A stretch of 64,000 nucleotides of DNA from Methylophaga sp. OBS3. GTDB taxonomy: Bacteria; Pseudomonadota; Gammaproteobacteria; Nitrosococcales; Methylophagaceae. Location: positions 248,001-312,000 of the forward strand of contig NZ_JAPDMU010000003.1 of the NCBI RefSeq assembly GCF_026319325.1, read 5' to 3'. This document shows positions 57,688-64,000 of this stretch, piece after piece (the first letter of the stretch is position 1; the number at the start of each line of letters is the position of its first letter). A program made the translations under genes and the position numbers. The notes beneath the pieces are model-generated. The model saw nothing but the letters and a program-made list of their open reading frames with translations, was not told where the DNA came from and ran no database searches.

Positions 57688-57792
57688 CAACTTTTCCGCT
57701 CTAACAGCCAACTTAACTGCGCATTCAAACAACCTTATTGCACTCAAAAACAACTTAATCGCTTTTAAAAACAACTTTTCTGCTTTGCAGAT
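57688..57792 (+). repeat. Iteron array: five 21-bp repeats
   Basis: Five directly repeated units begin at 57688, 57709, 57730, 57751 and 57772, spaced exactly 21 bases. Each starts CAAC(T/C)T and carries GC at positions 11-12; copies 2 to 4 then end in an A-rich run and the consensus is about CAACTTNNYYGCNYTYAAAAA. Exact helical-turn spacing (two turns) downstream of a Rep_3 gene is the typical structure of iteron origins such as those of pSC101 and pPS10. Confidence 0.82.
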
Positions 57793-57795
57793 ATA

Positions 57796-57906
57796 GGTGT
57801 TTCCTACAGGAAACACCCACCTCAATCCTTGCTATACCTTGATTTAAGGTGCGAAGCTACCCTTGCTGTTTCCTATGGGAAACACCTGTTTCCATTCTGG
57901 AAACAG
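57796..57906. repeat. Three TGTTTCC/GGAAACA palindromes
   Basis: GGTGTTTCC-TACA-GGAAACACC (57796-57817), TGTTTCC-TATG-GGAAACA (57867-57884) and CTGTTTCC-ATTCT-GGAAACAG (57886-57906) share one core. A lone TGTTTCC half site is at 57571. They directly follow the iterons and may be Rep operators, partition (parS-like) sites or host-factor sites. Confidence 0.75.
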
Positions 57907-57946
57907 CCCTGATGGTCTTAACCTATTCAAACTTACGATTTGAGCT

Positions 57947-58540
57947 ACCCCGGATTCTGCCTATTCCAGAAAACTTATATTAATCACTTGGTCTCTATTA
58001 TTAAGTTCAAACAGCACTAGTTATCTATCACGATCAATAGTACTTGTTTGTCATCCGTAAATCGTATTTGCCCCCCTATCTCCAGCCCCACAGAATTTAA
58101 AGAGTTTTGTTCTTACACAGCCCTTTTTTGTGTCAACTTAAGCAGGTTGTTTTGAAGGGTTTTCGACATAGCACTACTCCCACTGTTGATTTCTATCTTA
58201 ATCAAACTAAATTATCCGCTCGCGGTGAACCAATAAAGTAGTTAAATCATGCATCCACAGTAAATACCATTCAAGAACAGCTTATTGAGGTTAGAGGCAT
58301 CCAAATACAGAACGGCATAGTCTAAATTTCAATCTACTGAATAGCCTGAGCAACTTGATTTGAGGGTTGATTTGAAACTTTATTCAAATGATTAAGTTAC
58401 CAACCAGTAACCTTCTACAAAACTGGCAATAAATTTTTGGAGATGGTTAATTGATACTAACGAATATGACTTCATCTTTAGCTATTTGATATAACTAACA
58501 TGTCAAAATCATGTATCCAAAACTAAGGGAGTAGTTTGCG
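57947..58540. other. Non-coding stretch between the origin and the helicase gene
   Basis: About 590 bases with no supportable gene on either strand. It is AT-rich; a sequence GCATCCACA at 58252 matches a DnaA box only at 7 of 9 positions. A weak SD-like AAGGGAG (58525-58531) precedes the TTG start of the helicase. Confidence 0.6.
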
Positions 58541-61500
58541 TTGATTAATCTAGATTTATTAGATATTTCTCCAAATATCATATCAGCACAGTCTGAACAC
58601 GTAATAATAGCTCACCAACCTCTAGTGGCTGGAGAAGTCCAAGAAATCACAGCAGAATTGACAAATCAAATTTTGGATTCATGGAAAAGATGTCTAACTG
58701 TTTATCCTGTGGACGCACTTTCCGACGGAGAAAATAGACTCCGACAACCTCAAGTTTCAGCATTATTCGAAATTCTGGGACATCTCACTGGACATAATCC
58801 CGGTGATGCAACAGTAGTTATGCCAACCGGAACAGGTAAAACAGAAACCATGTTAGCGACTGTCTGTGGATTACCCGTGCAAAAAGTATTAGTCATAGTT
58901 CCAAATGATAGCTTGAGGAAGCAAACCTTCAAAAAATTCTTAACTCTCGGAATGCTTCGAAATCTCTATGCAATCAAGCAAGACACCCTTAATCCAATTG
59001 TTGCCTTAATAGAGGGTGGGTTAAACAACAACAATGAATTGAGTTTATCGCAATTAGCTAATGTTTTAGTCACCACCCCCCAATCATTGACCCAAGCAAA
59101 TGCTGAGCTTCGAAACGCACTGTATAACTCATGCAGTCATCTAATCATAGATGAAGCACACCATGTAGAAGCACGGTCTTGGAGGGAAATAAAGCAAGCT
59201 TTCGAAAGTAAGCCGATCCTTCAATTCACTGCTACACCATTCAGACAGGATCAACAAAAAGTCGGAGGGAAAATAATATACAACTTCCCAATATCAAGAG
59301 CTCAAGAGCTGGGGTTGTTTAGAAAAATAAGATTTAAATCGGTTTATGAAGTAAATGATATAGCTGGACATCGGCGTGTAGCAGAGCTAGCAATTTCCCA
59401 ACTTAGGGAAGATATAAGGAATAACCTCGATCACATACTAATGGCACGTTGTGGAAAGCGCTCCGAAGCTAATGATATTGGTGAAATCTACCGAGAACTG
59501 GCTCCAGATTTAAATCCGGTCGTCATTCACAGTGGAGTCAGTAAGCTAAAGAGCAAACAAAAAGCTATTCGTGAAAAGCAACATAAAATTATTATCTGTG
59601 TAGACATGCTTGGTGAAGGTTTTGATCTACCGGAACTCAAAGTGTGTGCGCTTCACACTATCCATAAATCTCTAGCAATAACTCTTCAATTTGCTGGCCG
59701 CTTTGTTCGCCATAGGCCTGACCTTGGTGATCCCACCTTTGTTGCAAACGTATGTGATCAAAATGTCGAGGGTGCTCTAAAACATTTATACATAGAAGAT
59801 CCTGATTGGAATAAAGTTTTACAGTATACGAGCGAAGCAAACATAAAAAGAGAAATAGAGTTTCAACAAATAATTGAAAACAGCTCGAAGACTGGCAAAG
59901 AAATACCTATAGAAAACCTAAGGCCAACTGTTAGTGTGTTAGTCTTTGAAGTAGAAAGTGCAAATATCAACCTCAATATTGAGCAATTTCCCCTTGAGAG
60001 TGGTGAAGAGCTTGTTTCATCAATAGTAGTTCCTAACTCCAATCTTCTAGTACTCATTACCAAAGTAGATACCATCACGAAGTGGGCTCCCCAATCAGAT
60101 CTGACGCAAGCGGATTGGCGCTTGATAGTCCTCTATTATGAACCTAGTGAAGGTTTATTATTTCTCCATGACTCAGCAAAGATAGGCACAAGAAAACGTC
60201 TTATTGACCATATTTCAATTGGAGCAAAACTGCTTAATGGAGACAGAGTTTTCAAAAGTTTTGGAGAAATTGAACGTCTAGTTTTACAGAATGCAGGTCT
60301 AAATAAAGGACAAAGGGGCAACTTACGCTACGTGATGTATACAGGCACAGATATTGAATCATCTATAAATGAGTTGGCACAAGGTTCCTCATACAGATCT
60401 AATATGAGTGGTCGAGGGTACGAGCGAGGAAACAAAGTCGACATTGGTTGCTCCCATAAAGGACGCATCTGGTCTATGAATAATTTAGCGATGTATGACT
60501 GGATGGAATGGTGTAAACAGGTTGGTCAGAAACTCAATGATCCAAATCTTGACCCTAACACCATATTAGATAAAGTTTTACGGACAAAAACTATTACTGC
60601 ACTCCCTGAACTAACTCCAATTGGAATTGATTGGCCGGATTATTTTTTTGAGTATGGTCACTTCAATATTCATCTGACTTGCTCCTCAGGACAGCCATTT
60701 CGCCTTGATAGTGCATGTATTGAGATAAAACAGCACACAATTAACTCCATTAATTTCACTGTAACCCTAGATAACAATTCTTGTGATTACGAATACTCAG
60801 TCACAGAGCATGGTTATTCAGTCTCTAAAGTTAATGGTGCGGACATCATCATAGTATTTTCTTCGATAAATATGCCTCTGGAACAATATTTTTCGGAAAA
60901 TGCCTCGCCTGCAATATTTTATGAAGATGGAACGAAATTATTTGAAAATCTGCACATCGTTCGTCCTGATGGTTTCATTCTTCCTAAATATGACCAAGCA
61001 TCTTTAGAATCTAGACAATGGCAAGTCAATATCCACAAGGAGTCACAAGGACAAAATAAAAATCCTGACTCAATTCAGTACGCAATGATTCAAGAGCTGA
61101 AACAAAAGGGCTACTGGATAATTTTTGATGATGACGGAGCGAATGAAATTGCTGATATCGTAGCTTTTAAAGACGAAGGAGAAACTCTGGCTATTGAGTT
61201 TTACCACCTGAAATATTCTTCTGGGGATGCTCCAGGATCACGAATCAAAGATTTTTATGAAGTTTGTGGGCAAGTTATTAAAGGCTGTAAATGGGTTGGT
61301 GAACTAGAAAAAATCATTACACAGCTAAAAAAACGAGAAAAACTAAGAATGAATACTCAACAAGAAGAGCAGGTTTTGTCTAGAATTGAGCAGGGGGAAT
61401 TTCGTGAGTTTGATCTGCTCCTACAACACGCAAGCAGACTTCAGAAAGAATACCGCTTCTTCATAGTTCAGCCAGGTCTCACAACAGCAAATGTAAGTGA

Positions 61501-61585
61501 GGACATTCTAGCCTTACTCGGTTCAATAGACATATATGTAAAAGAAACGACTGGAATTTCTTTGAGAGTTATTGGAAGTCCATAG
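58541..61585 (+). CDS. SF2 DEAH helicase with C-terminal nuclease-like domain (candidate defence protein)
   Basis: A 1014-residue protein with TTG start and SD AAGGGAG. The SF2 core has RQPQ (68-71), Walker A MPTGTGKT (94-101), DEAH (204-207), FTATPFR (229-235), VDMLGEGFDL (354-363) and QFAGRFVRHR (383-392). A long middle region without recognised motif follows, then a putative PD-(D/E)xK-like domain: ANEIADIVAF with Asp872, AIEFYHLKYS with Glu886 and Lys891, and GQVIK with Gln911. The residue two before the Lys is His889, so the motif is atypical. Restriction-like helicase-nuclease fusions of this kind occur as phage or plasmid defence proteins; no methyltransferase or partner gene is adjacent. 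Function is inferred from fold and location. Confidence 0.8.
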   Translation: MINLDLLDISPNIISAQSEHVIIAHQPLVAGEVQEITAELTNQILDSWKRCLTVYPVDALSDGENRLRQPQVSALFEILGHLTGHNPGDATVVMPTGTGKTETMLATVCGLPVQKVLVIVPNDSLRKQTFKKFLTLGMLRNLYAIKQDTLNPIVALIEGGLNNNNELSLSQLANVLVTTPQSLTQANAELRNALYNSCSHLIIDEAHHVEARSWREIKQAFESKPILQFTATPFRQDQQKVGGKIIYNFPISRAQELGLFRKIRFKSVYEVNDIAGHRRVAELAISQLREDIRNNLDHILMARCGKRSEANDIGEIYRELAPDLNPVVIHSGVSKLKSKQKAIREKQHKIIICVDMLGEGFDLPELKVCALHTIHKSLAITLQFAGRFVRHRPDLGDPTFVANVCDQNVEGALKHLYIEDPDWNKVLQYTSEANIKREIEFQQIIENSSKTGKEIPIENLRPTVSVLVFEVESANINLNIEQFPLESGEELVSSIVVPNSNLLVLITKVDTITKWAPQSDLTQADWRLIVLYYEPSEGLLFLHDSAKIGTRKRLIDHISIGAKLLNGDRVFKSFGEIERLVLQNAGLNKGQRGNLRYVMYTGTDIESSINELAQGSSYRSNMSGRGYERGNKVDIGCSHKGRIWSMNNLAMYDWMEWCKQVGQKLNDPNLDPNTILDKVLRTKTITALPELTPIGIDWPDYFFEYGHFNIHLTCSSGQPFRLDSACIEIKQHTINSINFTVTLDNNSCDYEYSVTEHGYSVSKVNGADIIIVFSSINMPLEQYFSENASPAIFYEDGTKLFENLHIVRPDGFILPKYDQASLESRQWQVNIHKESQGQNKNPDSIQYAMIQELKQKGYWIIFDDDGANEIADIVAFKDEGETLAIEFYHLKYSSGDAPGSRIKDFYEVCGQVIKGCKWVGELEKIITQLKKREKLRMNTQQEEQVLSRIEQGEFREFDLLLQHASRLQKEYRFFIVQPGLTTANVSEDILALLGSIDIYVKETTGISLRVIGSP

Positions 61586-61689
61586 CTAAAAATGTAGTTT
61601 TTTGGTAGTAACTTTACACTTGTTCACCAATATAACTTTGGCGAACATACAGGGAACTGACTTTAAATAATTTGTTTTTTAAGCAAGGC

Positions 61690-61744
61690 CGGACTAATCT
61701 TTGTAATCCGTTGGTCATAGATTCAAGTCCTTTCTCCGGTACCA
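61690..61744 (+). other. tRNA 3'-half-like remnant (Thr-type anticodon loop)
   Basis: On the plus strand CGGACT ... TTTGTAATCCG resembles an anticodon arm with TGT anticodon interrupted by a 6-base AATCTT insertion. It is followed by GGTC, a TTCAAGT T-loop with poorly paired stem, and CTCCGGT-ACCA. The upstream sequence has no D arm or acceptor 5' strand. It is not a functional tRNA; it looks like a decayed tRNA 3' half at another insertion junction. A terminator follows directly. Confidence 0.45.
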
Positions 61745-61750
61745 AGTATC

Positions 61751-61782
61751 AAGGGTTTACGATAATATCGTGTGCCCTTTTT
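61751..61782 (+). terminator. Terminator after the tRNA-like remnant
   Basis: AAGGG-TTT-ACGAT-AAT-ATCGT-GTG-CCCTT forms a long stem with one mismatch and two G-T pairs, then T residues. It may also terminate the helicase message 166 bases upstream. Confidence 0.75.
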
Positions 61783-61948
61783 AATTACTTCCGTAAAATA
61801 AACTGAAACATTCACGGCATTTTGTTCTTCGGATACATGTAATCAGAACGGACCATTACCCGCATAGTTGTGTTCCCTTGTGGGAGTGTTACGGCAAGAT
61901 CAGCAGCTCGAATGAGTATGTAAATTCTTCTCTTGTTTTGATGTCTGG

Positions 61949-62287
61949 TTAATATCCCTTGAAGGCTTTACCTTTTGAGTCGACACAATCTGGGTGACCA
62001 TCCCGCCACTCGCTAAAAGTATGACCAAAGTTCTCGGCAGGTACGACATGCTCCCACTCTAATCTTCCAGCACGTTTAATATGCTTTTGTGTATGAAACC
62101 CAGCTGGCGGGTTTACGTTCTTATTTGCATCAAAGCCAGCTTCACAGTAGAGAGTTACCCTACTATCAAAGTAGACTTTATCCATCATTATTTTTTTTGC
62201 CTTACTAAACGAATCTGTTGGTTCTGCAACAACTGTAAATGACAGCAATGATGCTGCCATTAAGAAAAACGTCTTACTTACTTTCAC
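61949..62287 (-). pseudogene. Endonuclease I (EndA/Dns family), truncated after the N-terminal half
   Basis: 112 residues with signal peptide (TFFLMAASLLSFTVVA) and the EndA start SFSKAKKIMMDKVYF. The catalytic HNH-like segment RLEWEHVVPAENFGH is present, then GHPDC. The family is about 230 residues long; here the frame ends at KAFKGY. The catalytic Asn region (usually DMHNL ... N) and the rest are missing, and I could not find them in the 150 bases downstream in any frame. Probably inactive. It starts 12 nt after the SRAP-like gene, on the same strand. Confidence 0.8.
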
Positions 62288-62299
62288 TACTATTCCTGC

Positions 62300-62746
62300 T
62301 CAATTTTCATAATGCTTAATTCTTGAACGTTCACCTTTTTGAACGATACGGGGCCACCTGCTATGGATTTGTGCATCTTCAAGCTCTGGCTCAATTGTTA
62401 CTACATACACTCTTCTCTCATTACCCTCTCTAGCTATTAGGCCTTGGATAAACTGTCCTTTTTGTAAGTCATACCAGTGACTCACGCCTTCTAAGTCTTT
62501 TTCCATAAAACTTAAAACTGGTATTTTGACAGGCTTAGGAAAGTACTTATCCCATCTGCCTGAATAGATAGAATCGAGTCTTGCCCATCCCGTCATGGGC
62601 AAATTGCCAGGCTGCTTTTGCCGTCTTCCCCAAGCAAGCAACTGCTTCTCGCCATTAGCCATGAGAATGGGTAGCACAGCTTTAGGATTGGGATAAAAAA
62701 TCCTCAGAACATCATCACCATACTGAAAATACACGCCACCACACAT
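62300..62746 (-). CDS. SRAP-like (YedK/HMCES family) protein, compact form
   Basis: About 148 residues. Start ATG at 62746 makes Cys residue 2 (MCGGVYFQ), the residue that in SRAP proteins becomes N-terminal and crosslinks abasic sites in single-stranded DNA. VVTIEPELEDAQIHSRWPRIV matches the conserved C-terminal His segment (IHDRMP in E. coli YedK). The catalytic Glu and Asn positions are less clear. The ATG overlaps the UmuC-like stop (TGATG), so the two are coupled. A frame extension upstream to 62779 lies within the polymerase gene and is not supported. Confidence 0.78.
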   Translation of the reverse strand: MCGGVYFQYGDDVLRIFYPNPKAVLPILMANGEKQLLAWGRRQKQPGNLPMTGWARLDSIYSGRWDKYFPKPVKIPVLSFMEKDLEGVSHWYDLQKGQFIQGLIAREGNERRVYVVTIEPELEDAQIHSRWPRIVQKGERSRIKHYEN

Positions 62747-63950
62747 CAGATGGTTTTCCTGTGCCCAGTTGGCTTCCAAGCCGGCGCAATTACATTGGGC
62801 ATTTCACTTCGACCTATAACCCTTGTTGGCGCTACTGTGAATTCACCGAAGCGTTCATTAATGCTATCCAAAGCTTGGTTTAACGCCTCTCGTTTGTGCT
62901 TTGAAGCATCATCAATAAATAAGTCTTGCTGCCTTCCATGCAGAGGTGACAATGCTGTAACCTGAACTTGCCGGCACTCTTGCCCAACATAATGCCTATC
63001 GACAAAGTCTAGGCAGTGCATATAAATAGTGCCGCCATCATCAGTGGCATTATTCAGCTTAACTTTTGTTGAAATCCACCCAAGCTCTGTCTTAAAACCT
63101 ATGAAGAAAACATCTGACTGAAACTGGTGCCTTCTTAATCGAATGCCTACCTTTTCAGACATATGCTGAAAATAGGTCAACAGCACACGTTTATCTCTTG
63201 TTCCTGGCGGCATAACCTTGCCATGCCCGATTGATTTTGGCTCTTTAACCTCGGTAATTACAGGTTCAGGATCTTTACCCTGAGCCATCAACCATATTCT
63301 TCTTCCAGGGTTACCAAAACGTTTAGCAATAAGACTCATCGGCACCTTTTTCATGTCGCCGCATTTATAGATACCATATTGGGCCAAAAAGCTCGCTATT
63401 CCCGTATTGATACCACTTAACTCAGTGACATATTCATTAGCTAAGCGAGCTTCAGCTAGGCTTGGCTCTATGATAGTTAAGCCATCTGGTTTATTTAATT
63501 TGGCTGCAAATTTAGCTGTTGTCTTATCACCACTAATTCCTACACTGCATGTCAGCCCAGAAACATCACTAATGGTGTCTTTAATAAGACGACCAACTTG
63601 CTCGGCATCACGATAGATTGACTGACAATCCGTTAAATCTAGAAATGCCTCATCAACTGAGTAAACTTCAATTGTGGGAGAAATGTTTTGCAGTGATTCC
63701 ATAATGGCCGATGAAACTGCGCGTATCGGGTAGGTCTACTAGGAGCTTGGATGATACCTGGGCATAAATCTCGGGCTTCTTTAAGTCGCATGCCGGTTTT
63801 AACACCATAACTTCTTGCTTCATAAGAAGCAGTGATAATTGTACTGCCAAGCTTTCCGTTGGTAACTCCAACAGGCCTATTTCGCCAATATGGGAAGTCA
63901 TGCTGCTCGATCTGAGCAAAAAAACAGTTCATGTCGACGAGAGCTATCAT
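62746..63950 (-). pseudogene. UmuC-type Y-family DNA polymerase, frameshifted
   Basis: Two frames together make one UmuC-like protein of about 400 residues. Frame one (from ATG 63950, or 63983) holds the palm start MIALVDMNCFFAQIEQ and runs to about LCPGIIQAPSRPTRYAQ; frame two (from about 63715) continues SSAIMESLQN and holds the catalytic YSVDEAFLDL, then SVGISGDKTTAKFAAKLNKP and a C-terminal little-finger region. A one-base loss near 63713-63720 explains the shift. Either the gene is inactive or this is a sequencing error. A umuD partner would lie beyond 64000. Pol V-type genes of this sort are frequent on plasmids and ICEs. Confidence 0.83.
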
Positions 63951-64000
63951 GCGATGCCATTTTTTCGAGTTAACGCCAGACATTGATCTAAGACCTAAAT

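Larger units (their letters stand above)
57513..57946 (+). repeat. Imperfect direct repeats flanking the putative origin
   Basis: AAACTTACGTTTAGGAGCT (57513-57531) recurs as AAACTTACGATTTGAGCT (57929-57946). The pair brackets the 17-bp repeats, the iterons and the palindromes. May be chance or part of the origin; the span given covers both copies. Confidence 0.45.

Noticed and set aside
57688-57792. CRISPR array
   Set aside because: The five units abut with no spacers and are degenerate, and no cas genes are present; they fit iterons.
58252-58260. GCATCCACA as a DnaA box near the plasmid-like origin
   Set aside because: Two mismatches in nine bases are expected by chance in 1.2 kb of AT-rich DNA.
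61812-61948. Short minus-strand reading frame ending LPQGNTTMRVMVRSD ... NKMP
   Set aside because: No start codon with SD, no recognised family, and it runs into the truncated endonuclease gene in another frame; too weak to call a gene.

Overview
The window is a moderately AT-rich gammaproteobacterial chromosome segment. The evidence is a fabA-fabB pair, the gene order bamA-skp-lpxD-fabZ-lpxA downstream of rseP, dxr, cdsA, uppS, frr, pyrH, tsf and rpsB, the map-glnD pair divergent from rpsB, and yfgM-bamB-der. Gene content and style (EPS-associated MarR regulators, pseudaminate genes) would suit a Methylophaga/Thiotrichales-type marine bacterium, but that placement is only a guess.

Layout. 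1-0.95 kb: fabA and the start of fabB. 0.98-6.6 kb: a type I secretion operon (ABC exporter with degenerate C39-like domain, HlyD adaptor, LuxR regulator with a degenerate receiver, TolC) with no substrate gene in view. 6.7-10.3 kb: a small conserved hypothetical gene and yfgM-bamB-der. 10.4-11.8 kb: amtB behind a convincing sigma-54 promoter with NtrC-like sites. 11.8-24.3 kb: the long envelope/translation block on the minus strand from rpsB to lpxA. 24.4-27.8 kb: map and glnD. 27.85-28.1 kb: a ComEA-like protein.

28.2-55.5 kb is one large minus-strand surface-glycan region. It holds a membrane-bound UDP-sugar 4,6-dehydratase (WbpM/CapD type), glmS, ugd, a dTDP-rhamnose operon (rmlBDAC) and a flippase-sulfotransferase-acetyltransferase-pseBCFGHI operon. 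These are followed by glycosyltransferases, an initiating phosphoglycosyl transferase, an APS kinase and a DHH phosphoesterase. Both the rml and the pse operon begin with a paralogous EPS-type MarR gene preceded by the same promoter-palindrome arrangement. Simple repeats (nine GTGTT units and a ten-G tract) lie between the two operons. The genes suggest a rhamnose- and pseudaminate-containing, possibly sulfated glycan, with PAPS synthesis and possibly PAP disposal encoded in the same cluster; no Wzy polymerase was recognised.

55.6-56.1 kb: a Zur/Fur-type regulator. At 56,248-56,297 lies the 3' half of a tRNA-Arg(TCT) gene without its 5' half, which looks like the attachment site of an integrated element. 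The right-hand 7.7 kb is accessory DNA: a plasmid-type Rep_3 initiator, a 1.2-kb non-coding region with five 21-bp iterons at exact spacing and three GTTTCC/GGAAAC palindromes (a plasmid-like origin), a 1014-residue SF2 helicase with a nuclease-like C-terminus (candidate defence protein), a second tRNA 3'-like remnant with terminator, a truncated endonuclease I gene, a small SRAP-type protein and a frameshifted UmuC-type polymerase gene. No integrase is present within the window.
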